This document shows, one piece after another, positions 1 through 9,576 of a DNA stretch of 64,000 bases. The DNA comes from Chryseobacterium sp. Leaf405. Its GTDB lineage: Bacteria; Bacteroidota; Bacteroidia; Flavobacteriales; Weeksellaceae. The position numbers were made by a program, and so were the translations under genes. The number at the start of each line of letters is the position of its first letter. Within the stretch, counting starts at the first letter, position 1. The stretch is from assembly GCF_001425355.1 (NCBI RefSeq), contig NZ_LMQN01000015.1, positions 45,861-109,860 on the forward strand, written 5' to 3'. The notes under the pieces are model-generated. The model worked only from the letters and a program-made list of their open reading frames with translations. It was not told the origin of the DNA and did no database searches.

Positions 1-2894
1 GTCAAACGCAATTTCTGACCTTTGAAATGCAGATAGATTCTGGAAAATAATGGGAATTTAGAATAATCCGGAACGTGAATGTTATTGTAGTTTCGATTAA
101 AGTCTTTTACAAAGCGATTTCTAATATCATCGGAAAGTTCTTCCCGAACAAACTTGTAAAACAAATCATTCGCTGCAGTTTTTCGTCTTTCACGGACTAA
201 AGCATTTCTCTCTTTATCGCTTCCTGTAACCGTTTCATTATCTACAAAGCTTCGCACTTCCCAAGCTGAAGAACCCGCAAAGGCTTCACTTGACAAAGTG
301 CCTACAAAATCTTTGAATCTTTCTGCAAGATTGTAATCTACAATGACTGATTCGGTACGTTTTGTAATATGATTATATTGGTCTTTTTCTACTTGACCTA
401 ACTCAAACTTGTGTACGAACTCGTGGTTAGGACTGATATAAATCTCATCTAGCGATTTCGCTTTTGGCAGGACATTCTCTAATAATGATTTTTGTTTTTC
501 GTATTGGTCTTCTGTTCCTCCAACTGCATTTTTATCAGAAAAATCCCGCTCTAATTGTTCCAGTTTCGCGTAAATATTTCCTTCAGTGTAATAAAAATCG
601 TGAACCCAGTTTCCATCAATGAAGTTCGCAAATTGATAGTGCTTTCCACGATTATTTAATGTGCCGTCATATGAGGTATCTCTGAATGCTTCAATTTGTT
701 CTTTCGTAATATCAGAACTATTCTGCAAGGAAGTATTTACAATTTGATCCTGTTTGGAGAACTGATATTTTAAAACACCTTTCTTTATTTCCGGTTTTGT
801 TTGAATTTTATACTCGTTCTGATTTTTGGCATTGTGAATAGAAATAATCCTATCACTTTTTTCAATCAATTCTTTTAATTTTTCATCAGAAAACGATGTA
901 GGCTTTGTAATTAGATCTTCGCAAAGTTTTTCATACTTTCTTATTTCAGTCGTAATGGTGGGTGATTTAAACTTGATGTTATTGAGTCTAGAAAGTACCA
1001 GTTCAATTTTTTCTTGAACTTCATTTAAATTTAGAATTTCCTTTTCTTTGAGGCTCGTAAAAATCGTCGAACTTTCTTTTTCTACAGCTGGTTTTATTTC
1101 AGCAATAACTTTATTTTCAACTTTAGCTTCTTCCTCTAAAAACAAATCTTCAAACAGATTTCCGATCCGTTGGGTTTCTTTCCTATTTTTAAACTGTTCA
1201 ATCTTAAATAAAGCTTCATCTAAATTTCCGTGAATATATTTTTCTAATCGACCAAAACGGTTGGTTTTTTCTCGGGTTTCTCCCAAAATTTTTGCTGGGT
1301 TATTATCGAAATAATTAGAAATATCAGTAGAGATATTTTGAGTGTTTTTTCTTAGAATGATAATGTCAGTTCCGATTTGGGTTCCTGCAAAAGCTCCATT
1401 GGGTAAGCGGAAACCTTCCAAAATATTGGCATTTTTCAAATTCTTTTGACGGTTCAGCCAAGCTGATGGAAGTACCATCGCCAAAACGCCGTTTGGTTTT
1501 AAAGAGTCAAGTGAACGTTTAAAGAAATAATCTTCGTATTTGGGAATTTTGGGTTCTTCACCCAAGCCTTTGTAAAGTCCACGATGTTCACCATAAGGCG
1601 GATTCCCGATGACCAAATCGTATTGCTGAGAAAAGTCTTTCTTGTTGCCTTTCTCATCAATGAATTCAGTTTCAAACGAACGAAGATTGATATCGGCTTC
1701 GGGATGTAGAATTTTGGCAATTTTTGCGGTGGTCTCGTTGATTTCAAATCCTGTAATTTTAGAATTTACAGATAATTCGTGAGTAGCATAAATAAAATTT
1801 CCGGTTCCAACACTTGGTTCTAAAACGGAAATTTCTTTTTGAGTTTTAAAATGGTCTTTAATTAAATTATGAACTGCATCAACAATTTTATCCTGCGTGT
1901 AGTATTCATCTAAAATCCCTCTTCCTTCTTTTGCCTTTCCGCCACTTTGGAATTGGTTGCAAATTTCTATTAAGTCATCAGTGATGTTAAGATTTTCCTT
2001 CAGATTAATTTTGTGATTGTCGGAAACAAAAGAAGCTGCAGAAACTACTTCTGCAACTTGATCATTATTCAGTTTTTGCCCTTTATATTTTGAAATAAGA
2101 GCATCTAACTCTACATTATTTGTTGACTCCTCACTTATCTCGGAAAGTCCTCCATCGGGTCTTCTTCTATCGGATACAGTTCTCCCGGGTACGATTCCGC
2201 CCACGGAACGTCCTTGAGTCTTCCCAACATTATTCTGTTGTGAGTCGTCATAGGATCCTCTTCCTCGGTCTCGGTTTCCAAAATTGCTCCGCTCTGTTCC
2301 TGCAAGTCCATTTCCAGCATTGTTGCTGCCCACTGCTTGTCCGCTTCCGTAACTTCCGTTTTGCTCGGATTGGATCTTAGGGCTAAGTTCTCCAGTGTTG
2401 TGTTCAGGTGTTCCGTTTCCCACTTGCTGAGAATCGGATGTTCTTCCGGATTCAATTGCATTGCTTTCATTTTCAGAAATTTTTGGTTCAATTAAATTAG
2501 TATTTTTATCTTGAAGATTGCGTTTATTGTCTAGATATTCGCTCAGGTCTTGATTCCCATTTTCAGAAATTTCATACAACGGACGAACGTCTTTAATATT
2601 TTTGCCATTAAATTCTGTGAGAATTTTCCTGGTTATTGCATTTCCCGTTCTATCCCCGGTAAGACAAAGAAACATTTTACCATCATAATTCTGGTATCTA
2701 TTGAGGAACTTTTTGCTATTTGAACCTGAATTAAGGGTAATCAATGTTCTATTATTGACTTGTTTGTTCAATTGAAGAAGCTCCAAGAATGAAAGCGTAT
2801 CCTTACTGTTTGTGAAAACAATAAGTTCCTTTTTATTTCCTTCAACTACAGAAATGTCATCATTTATCTCATTAAAAAAATCTTCATCTTTCAC
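1..2894 (-). CDS. Toprim / N6-adenine DNA methylase, N-terminal 964 residues (C-terminus outside window)
   Basis: A single open frame runs leftward off the window from a GTG start at 2894 that overlaps the TGA of the upstream lipoprotein gene (GTGA). The first ~130 residues look like a Toprim domain (VFTNSKDTLSFLELLQL, then LCLTGDRTGN). A low-complexity Gly/Ser/Asn/Gln linker follows at about residues 160-270. Then comes a class I methyltransferase: SAM motif EPSVGTGNF near residue 355 and catalytic NPPYGEHRG near residue 428, the N6-adenine signature. Downstream residues (about 500-964) have no motif I recognise. Very large methylases of this kind, often followed by an SNF2 helicase, are common in Bacteroidetes conjugative elements, where they are thought to protect or process transferred DNA; whether a helicase follows here is not visible. 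It is the last gene seen in the transfer operon. Sure of the methylase, fairly sure of the Toprim. Confidence 0.85.
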   Translation of the reverse strand, partial: MKDEDFFNEINDDISVVEGNKKELIVFTNSKDTLSFLELLQLNKQVNNRTLITLNSGSNSKKFLNRYQNYDGKMFLCLTGDRTGNAITRKILTEFNGKNIKDVRPLYEISENGNQDLSEYLDNKRNLQDKNTNLIEPKISENESNAIESGRTSDSQQVGNGTPEHNTGELSPKIQSEQNGSYGSGQAVGSNNAGNGLAGTERSNFGNRDRGRGSYDDSQQNNVGKTQGRSVGGIVPGRTVSDRRRPDGGLSEISEESTNNVELDALISKYKGQKLNNDQVAEVVSAASFVSDNHKINLKENLNITDDLIEICNQFQSGGKAKEGRGILDEYYTQDKIVDAVHNLIKDHFKTQKEISVLEPSVGTGNFIYATHELSVNSKITGFEINETTAKIAKILHPEADINLRSFETEFIDEKGNKKDFSQQYDLVIGNPPYGEHRGLYKGLGEEPKIPKYEDYFFKRSLDSLKPNGVLAMVLPSAWLNRQKNLKNANILEGFRLPNGAFAGTQIGTDIIILRKNTQNISTDISNYFDNNPAKILGETREKTNRFGRLEKYIHGNLDEALFKIEQFKNRKETQRIGNLFEDLFLEEEAKVENKVIAEIKPAVEKESSTIFTSLKEKEILNLNEVQEKIELVLSRLNNIKFKSPTITTEIRKYEKLCEDLITKPTSFSDEKLKELIEKSDRIISIHNAKNQNEYKIQTKPEIKKGVLKYQFSKQDQIVNTSLQNSSDITKEQIEAFRDTSYDGTLNNRGKHYQFANFIDGNWVHDFYYTEGNIYAKLEQLERDFSDKNAVGGTEDQYEKQKSLLENVLPKAKSLDEIYISPNHEFVHKFELGQVEKDQYNHITKRTESVIVDYNLAERFKDFVGTLSSEAFAGSSAWEVRSFVDNETVTGSDKERNALVRERRKTAANDLFYKFVREELSDDIRNRFVKDFNRNYNNIHVPDYSKFPLFSRIYLHFKGQKLRL

Positions 2895-3571
2895 TTTTTT
2901 CTGTTTTTTATGAAATGGTTAAATTCAAAAATTTCTTTTGCTTCATTGTCCCAGTTTTTTCTTGATATTAATTGAAGCGTCACGAATATGTCCGTCTTTT
3001 TATTGTAAGAATCAATCCTTTCGAGCCTTCCGTGGTAGTCCTTTTCTGCGTGTTTGTAAATAGAGTACGGTAAAATAGTATCCGTTGGATAAATGTAAAA
3101 CCGGGTGTACATCCAAGGTGAGTTGATTTCAAATCGTTTGTATTTTTTCTTAAACAAAACCGTATCACTCAGATTTTTTCTGTTTCTGTAATTGGGGATT
3201 TTTTCCTGAGAAAACAATGTTCCTCCTTTTTTCTTTTCAACCGAAAGCGGCTTTTGTTTCTTTATGATGTCTGACAGAATAATTTTGCCGGGATTTTCAT
3301 TTTCAATGGTATAGCACAATGAATCTTTAATGAAATAAATCTGTTGGGTTATTTCGGGAGCATCAGCATCCGGAATCCTTTCTATAATAGAATCTCCCGA
3401 ATAATTAAGGCTTGACAAATGAAAACTTTGGATTTTGTCTAGATTTTTGGAAACATCAAAATAGACATTGGAGACAACATCGATTCCTCCTTTTTCAGAT
3501 TTGATTTCTTTGTGGCAGGAAGTGCTTACAAAAAGAAAAAACAAGCTGGGTAGTATTAAAAGTTTTTTCAT
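2891..3571 (-). CDS. Predicted lipoprotein of unknown function
   Basis: 226 residues starting at ATG 3571 (MKKLLILPSLFFLFVSTSC), which gives a clean signal peptide with a lipobox-like end and Cys19 as the probable lipidated residue. An upstream in-frame start at 3601 would add ten residues ahead of the signal peptide and is less likely. The mature part is charged and rich in beta-type segments (YKRFEINSPWMYTRFYIYP), with no motif I recognise. It lies in the conjugation operon and overlaps the methylase start by 4 bp, so the two are probably translationally coupled. An envelope function during mating or an entry-exclusion role would suit the position, but that is inference only. Confidence 0.7.
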   Translation of the reverse strand: MKKLLILPSLFFLFVSTSCHKEIKSEKGGIDVVSNVYFDVSKNLDKIQSFHLSSLNYSGDSIIERIPDADAPEITQQIYFIKDSLCYTIENENPGKIILSDIIKKQKPLSVEKKKGGTLFSQEKIPNYRNRKNLSDTVLFKKKYKRFEINSPWMYTRFYIYPTDTILPYSIYKHAEKDYHGRLERIDSYNKKTDIFVTLQLISRKNWDNEAKEIFEFNHFIKNRKK

Positions 3572-3650
3572 AGATATAGGGTTTAAAAAAGCGGCAGCCA
3601 AACTAATTTGACTTACCGCTGGGAAATAAATGATTGGTTGTACGTGTTAT

Positions 3651-5633
3651 CTATCGTTTAATACTTTGTTCTTTCACGTTATTTTTTTCGTGCTTATTGT
3701 CTTGTTCCAAACCTTCTAAAGGCTTGTTGGTATTGATTCTGTTCATATCGGAATCATACAGATTCAGGTTTTTGTATTGCGGATTCAGTACCGCTTTGCC
3801 TTCTACCACTTTATCGTCCAATTCAAATTTTACCTTGACGATATTTCCTTTTTCCAAAGATTTTATGGTACTTTCCTTCCATTCCGGCTTATCGAAAATC
3901 AGATTGGATTTTTCTACGATCTTTGCTGTGTCTACTCCATAATTTTTATAGAAATTCTGAAATTCATAGTTTCCCTTTTCGGTTTTTGGTTCATCAAATT
4001 TGAGTTTTACAAAGGCGGGTTCTAGCTGTTCGGTTTTCGGATTGTTAAATTCGATTTTTACCGTTCTGCCTTCCAAAAGATTCACTGCTTCTTTTGCAGT
4101 AAAAGTGTTTTCTCTGTTGACAGGAAAATTATGAGAAATTTCTTCACTCTTTACATTGGTTAATTTTGCATTGTAAGAATTGAGAAAAACACCGCCGTTT
4201 TCCGATTTATTGAATTTCAAGGTAAAATCTACTTTGTTGTCTGGCAAGGTTTTGTCGGAAGTGGTTTTAATTTCAAACTGTTGCTTTTTGGAATTAATGC
4301 CTTTTTCCAAATCTTTGTGAAGCTTTTCACCCTCTCCGAAACCGAGGTATTTCATTTGGTCTTTTAGGTATTGTACTTGATCGAATTCTTTTTGTGTTTC
4401 CATAATGTTTGGGTTTTGATTGTTAAATTTTATTTCGTTGATTGTTAATATTCGATTTTTTGCTAAACTATCTTCTTCCAGATAGATTTTTAAAATTTCA
4501 CCGCTGATCAATATTTCATAGGATTCGCCATATTCCGGTTTTTCCAACAAGCCAAAAGCTAATGCGTATTTTTCATTTTTGGACAGGTCGTGTCCATCAA
4601 GGACATCCGGAATTTGGTCTAATTGTTTATTGGTCAAAGAATAATCTCCATTCGTTGTTCCGAATTCCATTTTTTCTGAATAAGCTTTTCTTTGGTTCGC
4701 TGTGATCTGCAAGTTCTCCAGTAAGAACTCTTTTTCTTTCATAAAGATCCTGTAATTGAGAATATCATTTTTTTCCTCTTCGGAAAGTTTCGGATAAAGA
4801 TTATTTTGCACCGCTTTGGATTTTAAGTCGTTTTCGACATAGCTTTTGAATTCGTTCAAACTTTTTGGAGCATCATAAAAATCTCTCATACCTGTCCATT
4901 CTCGCCGACCGTACGGTAATGTATATTCCTGATTTTCCATATCATAGCTGTAATATCTATGACCGCTTGGACTCTTCAGCGAGCCACTTCCATCATCGTA
5001 ATCGTTCCAGGTCCAGCCGTCCGGAAGATTATATGCAGGGGTTAAATTTTCTTCAAAGCCTTCATCTGAAAAAAAATCTGCATTTTCTTCCAAATCAGTC
5101 ATTTCAATTTCATGAACCCCTTCTGATGATAACTTTGCAGCTTCAACTTCATAATTTCGATAATGATGAGCTTGCTTTTCATCAATTTGTGTATAGGTCA
5201 ATCCGGAACTTAAATCAGTTTTTTTCTCCAATTCCTGAGCCCAGAGATCAGAGAGAAATTTCTGCTTTATTGACTCATTACTTATAGTGATTTCAGTAGA
5301 CTCCCTGTTATTTTGCAAAATCAAATGTTTATTGGCTAGTTGCTGCTTTTCAATAAATCTGACTAATTCAGCGGTAGTATTAAATTTATCCTCAATAGGG
5401 AAGCCCTGATTTGAATTGAAAAATGTTTTCAATGTAAAAATTGAACCTTGAATAAATTCTCTTCCCTTAGTTTGGTGAATTGATATAAACTTTTTCTCTC
5501 TATCGGTAAACGTCCGCTCTCCGTCCCTAAAAAAATGTTCAGGTGACATACTTTCCATTTCTTTTACAAAATTTTTATAGGCCCCGGTTCTCGGAGTAAT
5601 ATTCCTATCTATCCAGGTTAGTTCATTTTCCAT
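3651..5633 (-). CDS. DUF3945-type protein of conjugative elements, with extra N-terminal region
   Basis: 660 residues, hydrophilic, no signal peptide or membrane segment. The C-terminal ~270 residues, from METQKEFDQVQYLKDQMKY onward, match DUF3945-type proteins of Bacteroidetes conjugative elements. The segment has two similar halves around FTAKEAVNLLEGRTVKIEF and the final VEGKAVLNPQYKNLNLYD. The N-terminal ~390 residues hold an aromatic, Gly-rich stretch around residue 200 (NLPDGWTWNDYDDGSG) that looks like a small separate domain. The internal METQKEF reads like the start of a stand-alone gene, so this may be a fusion. It probably acts in the cytoplasm in DNA processing or establishment, but the family function is not known. 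It starts 17 bp after the 235-aa gene, in the same operon. Confidence 0.65.
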   Translation of the reverse strand: MENELTWIDRNITPRTGAYKNFVKEMESMSPEHFFRDGERTFTDREKKFISIHQTKGREFIQGSIFTLKTFFNSNQGFPIEDKFNTTAELVRFIEKQQLANKHLILQNNRESTEITISNESIKQKFLSDLWAQELEKKTDLSSGLTYTQIDEKQAHHYRNYEVEAAKLSSEGVHEIEMTDLEENADFFSDEGFEENLTPAYNLPDGWTWNDYDDGSGSLKSPSGHRYYSYDMENQEYTLPYGRREWTGMRDFYDAPKSLNEFKSYVENDLKSKAVQNNLYPKLSEEEKNDILNYRIFMKEKEFLLENLQITANQRKAYSEKMEFGTTNGDYSLTNKQLDQIPDVLDGHDLSKNEKYALAFGLLEKPEYGESYEILISGEILKIYLEEDSLAKNRILTINEIKFNNQNPNIMETQKEFDQVQYLKDQMKYLGFGEGEKLHKDLEKGINSKKQQFEIKTTSDKTLPDNKVDFTLKFNKSENGGVFLNSYNAKLTNVKSEEISHNFPVNRENTFTAKEAVNLLEGRTVKIEFNNPKTEQLEPAFVKLKFDEPKTEKGNYEFQNFYKNYGVDTAKIVEKSNLIFDKPEWKESTIKSLEKGNIVKVKFELDDKVVEGKAVLNPQYKNLNLYDSDMNRINTNKPLEGLEQDNKHEKNNVKEQSIKR

Positions 5634-5650
5634 TTTTCCAGGTTCTTAAT

Positions 5651-6358
5651 TTACCTTCTAAATCCTCTTGACTTTTGTATTTCCTCCTCCTGCTCTTGGC
5701 TTTCCTCTTCTCTCAGTCGATTGGCATCCTGATAAACATCGGGGTCATTCACATTCAGTTGTACGTTTGATTTTTCCTGTTTTTGAGAGTGATTTTGCTT
5801 TTCAGAGATTCCAGCAACCGTATTGAATTCCTTGGACACAATATTCAAATCATTCGTAATTTCTTTTGCCATTTCTGGGAACTGAACAATTTTATCTTGC
5901 AGAAAAGATTTAAGTTTTAGAAGTTCTGCTATGTAACGGTTAAGTTCTTCTGTATTTTTTTTATCTGCAATAATTGCGGTCAATTCTCTTGAATTTTTAA
6001 TGAAATCAAATTCAACTACTTTTTCGGTTTCTTTGTCAAAAATGAAGGCTTTTTTTTCGAAACTCAGTTCATTTGCAGATTTAGAAACATTCTTGACATC
6101 AGTATATTGAATATTATTTTTACTGTTTTCGAGGATGTCAGAAATACTTTTATCTCTTTCCAAAAAGATGACCTTCAGTTTAGTATTATTATCAGTCAGC
6201 TGAAAAGTCGCCCTGTTTTTGTCGTGGTCTGCAACGATGGTATATCCTTGCAGAAATTTCTGAACATCCTCTATATTTAGCTTTTTAGAGAAAGAATTAT
6301 CCTCATTAATAATTCCGTATTTTTTTAGTTCATCGGTAGGTAAGGTTGTGTTATTCAT
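5651..6358 (-). CDS. Conserved hypothetical protein of the transfer operon
   Basis: 235 residues, cytoplasmic and very rich in Lys, Glu and Asn. It begins MNNTTLPTDELKKYGI and has a compact N-terminal half (residues 1-135) of alternating short strands and helices (YTIVADHDKNRATFQL, LKVIFLERDKSISDI). A helical, probably coiled-coil segment covers residues 135-185, and a Glu/Gln/Arg-rich tail ends EEEIQKSRGFRR. I do not recognise a family. The gene overlaps the end of the M23 peptidase gene by 8 bp and is followed 17 bp later by the DUF3945 gene, so the three are co-transcribed. The acidic tail and lack of catalytic motifs suggest an accessory or DNA/protein-binding role (inference). Confidence 0.6.
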   Translation of the reverse strand: MNNTTLPTDELKKYGIINEDNSFSKKLNIEDVQKFLQGYTIVADHDKNRATFQLTDNNTKLKVIFLERDKSISDILENSKNNIQYTDVKNVSKSANELSFEKKAFIFDKETEKVVEFDFIKNSRELTAIIADKKNTEELNRYIAELLKLKSFLQDKIVQFPEMAKEITNDLNIVSKEFNTVAGISEKQNHSQKQEKSNVQLNVNDPDVYQDANRLREEESQEQEEEIQKSRGFRR

Positions 6359-7190
6359 TGTATGTTGCTATTAAATTGTTTACTTTTATGAGGTCATTTA
6401 AAAAATGAGAAGGATTGATGTTTTGTCCGAATTCTTTTACCGAAAAATGCAGATGTGGTCCTGTGGAATTTCCGGAATTGCCACTTTTCCCAATGATAAA
6501 ACCAGCTTTTACTTTTTCGCCTATCCGATAATAGATCTCTGATAAGTGCATATAGGTTGTTTCAAAACGGTTGAAATGTTTTACTTTGATGAAATTTCCA
6601 CCGCCTTTAGAATCCCAGCCGGTTGCCGTAACAATTCCATCTATTACGGAATAGACATTTTCATAGTTGGCTTTAAGGTCGATCCCGTTGTGCATTTTTT
6701 TGCTTCCGAAAATGGGATGCGTTCTGGTTCCGTAAGATGATGTTACTATCAATTTATTTTTAAGTGGCATTACAATTTTTGAAAAATATTCTGTTGGTTC
6801 ATCTACAAAATCATAGGTCGTAACTGCAGCCTGCTTCTTTGATGTTTCTCTATGATCTTCAGGCTGATTTTGTGTGAGCTGCGTTAAAGAAGTTTTGAGT
6901 TTTTCAATGTCATTTATCCCTTCATCCTTTACACTTCCATATTCTTTAATGAGTATTTTCAGGGAATCAATTTGATTTTTCAGATCTGATTTTGTGATGA
7001 TGTTTAAAACCTCGTTCCACGTTTTTTTATTCTTTTTCTGGTTTACCGGTTCGTCAATGTTAGTTTTATCTGATACTTTTATATTTTCAGATTTTTTCGG
7101 TAATGTTGGTATAATCGTATTGAATTGTGCAGATGATAAGCTACTGTAAAACAGCGCCATCAAAGTAAATGTGTATTTTAGTTTTTTCAT
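6351..7190 (-). CDS. Exported M23 (LytM-type) peptidoglycan endopeptidase of the transfer operon
   Basis: 279 residues with a signal peptide (MKKLKYTFTLMALFYSSLSSAQ). A Lys/Glu-rich helical region (about 60-125) precedes an M23 metallopeptidase domain at about 140-275. The zinc-binding motifs are present: HNGIDLK (HxxxD), an internal His in TTYMHLSEIY, and the HLH signature in GPHLHFSVKE. M23 enzymes cut peptide cross-links in peptidoglycan. In conjugation operons this activity opens the wall for the type IV secretion apparatus, the role VirB1-type enzymes have elsewhere. It lies directly after the coupling-protein gene (1-bp gap) and overlaps the next gene by 8 bp. All catalytic ligands appear intact, so it is probably active. 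Confidence 0.9.
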   Translation of the reverse strand: MKKLKYTFTLMALFYSSLSSAQFNTIIPTLPKKSENIKVSDKTNIDEPVNQKKNKKTWNEVLNIITKSDLKNQIDSLKILIKEYGSVKDEGINDIEKLKTSLTQLTQNQPEDHRETSKKQAAVTTYDFVDEPTEYFSKIVMPLKNKLIVTSSYGTRTHPIFGSKKMHNGIDLKANYENVYSVIDGIVTATGWDSKGGGNFIKVKHFNRFETTYMHLSEIYYRIGEKVKAGFIIGKSGNSGNSTGPHLHFSVKEFGQNINPSHFLNDLIKVNNLIATYNE

Positions 7191-7191
7191 T

Positions 7192-9183
7192 TTATGCAGC
7201 TTTTATATTTTCATTCACAATGAGTTCCACTTCTTTATTAATTTTTCTAAAATTGGTCATCAACACCTCTTCTTTGCGGTTATTTCCTTTCTTATCTATA
7301 AAAGAATAATAAGAGGGCATTTTCACATAGTTTTTTTCTTCTTCTTGAATCGCTTTCATATCCAAATTAATTTTACCACTAATTGCAGACGTTTTATATT
7401 CCTCAGCATCATTTTCTTCTCCCTGTGCGATCATTCCAACCATTTCTCCAGTTTTCAGAGCCGCAATTTTTCCGGCAGGAATCATATTGTCCATTTTTTC
7501 ATTAATGCTGGTGGTTGTTCCTTGCTGAGAAATGGATTGAGAGTATGATTTTTGTTTTATTTTGCCGAATAGTTTTTCCAACCAATCGAGTGTATTTTTA
7601 TCTCTTGCGGACCCGGAAAGAATATTTCCAACAATGGCAGAAATCGTATCAGCAACTTCTTTTTTGTAGAACTGTCTTAGCTGCGGAATTTCCTGAAGTC
7701 CAAGCATTACAGCAACTTTATTGCTTCTTGCAGTGGCTACGATGTTATCAATTTTATGAATATAAATCGTCGGAAATTCGTCTGCGATAATTCCTCCGGG
7801 TAAGTTGTGTTTTGAGTTGATCAATCTTAAAGTCCTGTTTAATACCGAAGAATACAATGCAGAATTAATATCCTGTGTTCCCGGGTTTGATGCTAATATG
7901 ATAATGGATGGATTTTCACGATCGGTAATCTTCAATTCTACTTCGTCTCCAGAAAAAACCCAGAAACTCTCTTTCGTTGCCAATCGGGAAAGGAAAATTT
8001 TGAGCGTTCCGATTTGTCCTTCCAATTGGTCAAAAGCTTTGTTATCATAAGCCGTCTTGAAGGGTGAAAGCAAAGAGAAAATTTCTTCATTGGTAAAGAG
8101 TGTATCGAAAATTTCTTTGTAACTTCGGTTCATAAAGGAAAGAATATGAGGCAGATCAGAATATTTTCCATTTTCTAATGTTGCAAAAAAATAAATGCAG
8201 GACGAAAGGAAATTGATCGCAGATTGGGTAAAAAATGCTTCAGAGCCACCTCCTGAACTCGAACCTCCTTTCTGTAAAGAGGACACCATTGATTCTGCCA
8301 TTTCCTGGGCTTCTGCCAAAGTTTGGATGTATTTTTTATGAAATGGATTTACTCGTTTTGATTTTTCAACCTTATTCAGATTGATGACGTGGAAATTGTA
8401 ATGATAATCTGATTCTTTACTTTTTTTCAACAAATAATGATAGTATGCAATCTGTGCTAAATCGGGGAACTTAAAATCATAAATGCAAAGACAAAAACCT
8501 TTGGCGATCATCTGTCGGATTGCAGGATTGATGACTCCGAAAGATTTTCCGCTTCCCGGTGTTCCGATGACCATCGTTCCTCGAAAAGGATTGATGTTCA
8601 TCCAACCTTTATTGCTCTTGTTTTTGTAACGAAACAAGTATGGAATATTGATTGTCGTATCTGATGTTACTAATTCTTGATTTTGGTCGAAGGATTCTTC
8701 CTCTACATTCCATCGGTCTTTTCCCATTTTCTGCTGCATCAGTTTTGAAATGGAATCTGCACCCATTTGAAGAATAACGGCTCCTAGAAAAGAAAGAACA
8801 GCATAGATTACCTGATAAAGATTGAAGCCCGGAAATACTTTTGGAAGCTTCGCATTTCCTGCCTCATTTTGCCATATCAGCGAAGAGAAAATCATCAACA
8901 ATCCCAAAATCATTGGAACAACAATTTCTGTAGCAATATTGAGGTCTTTCTTTTTCTTGGCTTTTGTTCCAATTGCAACTAATCCTATCAAAATCAAGGT
9001 TGCAAATTTGGCATTAATAGGCGGGTAAATAAAACTCAGCTTTGAAAAATTTTTCAATAAGTTGGATACTACCGGAACATCAGTATAAAGGTAAAAAAGC
9101 GAAGCACAATCTAATGCAACGACTGCGTACACCGCTTTTTGTAAAAAGCCGTAAATCTTGATTTGGTGTTGTTGCTCTTGCAT
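7192..9183 (-). CDS. Type IV secretion coupling ATPase (VirD4/TraG-type; MobC of Bacteroidetes elements)
   Basis: 663 residues. The N-terminus carries four hydrophobic segments (about 13-33, 58-74, 86-104, 122-140), the usual membrane anchor. The cytoplasmic part has Walker A GTPGSGKS at 207-214 and a Walker B-like strand GGIIADEFP near residue 445, followed by LGLQEIPQLRQFY, typical of the VirD4 family. Coupling proteins bring the relaxase-DNA complex to the secretion channel and help pump DNA. Length and layout fit the coupling proteins called MobC or TraG in Bacteroidetes elements. Its start codon at 9183 overlaps the end of the upstream coiled-coil gene by 1 bp, and the M23 gene follows 1 bp after its stop. 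Confidence 0.92.
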   Translation of the reverse strand: MQEQQHQIKIYGFLQKAVYAVVALDCASLFYLYTDVPVVSNLLKNFSKLSFIYPPINAKFATLILIGLVAIGTKAKKKKDLNIATEIVVPMILGLLMIFSSLIWQNEAGNAKLPKVFPGFNLYQVIYAVLSFLGAVILQMGADSISKLMQQKMGKDRWNVEEESFDQNQELVTSDTTINIPYLFRYKNKSNKGWMNINPFRGTMVIGTPGSGKSFGVINPAIRQMIAKGFCLCIYDFKFPDLAQIAYYHYLLKKSKESDYHYNFHVINLNKVEKSKRVNPFHKKYIQTLAEAQEMAESMVSSLQKGGSSSGGGSEAFFTQSAINFLSSCIYFFATLENGKYSDLPHILSFMNRSYKEIFDTLFTNEEIFSLLSPFKTAYDNKAFDQLEGQIGTLKIFLSRLATKESFWVFSGDEVELKITDRENPSIIILASNPGTQDINSALYSSVLNRTLRLINSKHNLPGGIIADEFPTIYIHKIDNIVATARSNKVAVMLGLQEIPQLRQFYKKEVADTISAIVGNILSGSARDKNTLDWLEKLFGKIKQKSYSQSISQQGTTTSINEKMDNMIPAGKIAALKTGEMVGMIAQGEENDAEEYKTSAISGKINLDMKAIQEEEKNYVKMPSYYSFIDKKGNNRKEEVLMTNFRKINKEVELIVNENIKAA

Positions 9184-9566
9184 TAAGAATAATTTTCGAA
9201 ATATTGATTCAGTAATTTGTGTTCTTCCAGTAAACTATCGTGTAACTCCTGTTGCTTTTCCTGCAAATTATTATGCTTTTCCTGTATTTTAACAAGTTTG
9301 GCATTCAACAGATTCAATTGATTAATTAATTCATTTCCTCTTTTTTCGACGTTCTCGATAATGTATGAGCGACTTGCCTCTTCATTATCTTTAAACTCAC
9401 TGAAATGCTTTTCCAATTTTTGGTATTCCAATTTATAGTTTTCAAGTTCCCTTTCTAATTTTCTATTTTTTCCTTTTTCAAAAATTATATCTAAAACCAC
9501 TAATACAAGCATGGTAAGTAATAGGACGATATAAAAATTTTTCACATTATCAATTATGTATTCCAT
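9183..9566 (-). CDS. Small membrane-anchored coiled-coil protein
   Basis: 127 residues. One N-terminal membrane segment (YIVLLLTMLVLVVLDIIF, about residues 12-30) is followed by an almost uninterrupted heptad-rich helix (residues 32-120) full of Leu, Glu, Lys and Gln. It has no catalytic motif and no family I recognise. It sits between traN (11 bp upstream) and the coupling ATPase (1-bp overlap). Its layout suits a scaffold or spacer protein that links the coupling protein to the transfer channel, but this is inference from position and shape. The start at 9566 is the only ATG ahead of the membrane segment. Confidence 0.65.
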   Translation of the reverse strand: MEYIIDNVKNFYIVLLLTMLVLVVLDIIFEKGKNRKLERELENYKLEYQKLEKHFSEFKDNEEASRSYIIENVEKRGNELINQLNLLNAKLVKIQEKHNNLQEKQQELHDSLLEEHKLLNQYFENYS

Positions 9567-9576
9567 AATAAAAAAA

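Noticed and set aside
1499..1747. 82-codon minus-strand ORF
   Set aside because: It overlaps the methylase catalytic region (NPPYGE) in another frame.
2135..2491. 118-codon minus-strand ORF inside the methylase gene
   Set aside because: The methylase frame runs continuously through it as a Gly/Ser/Asn-rich linker and joins the Toprim and methylase motifs, so this is a shadow frame.
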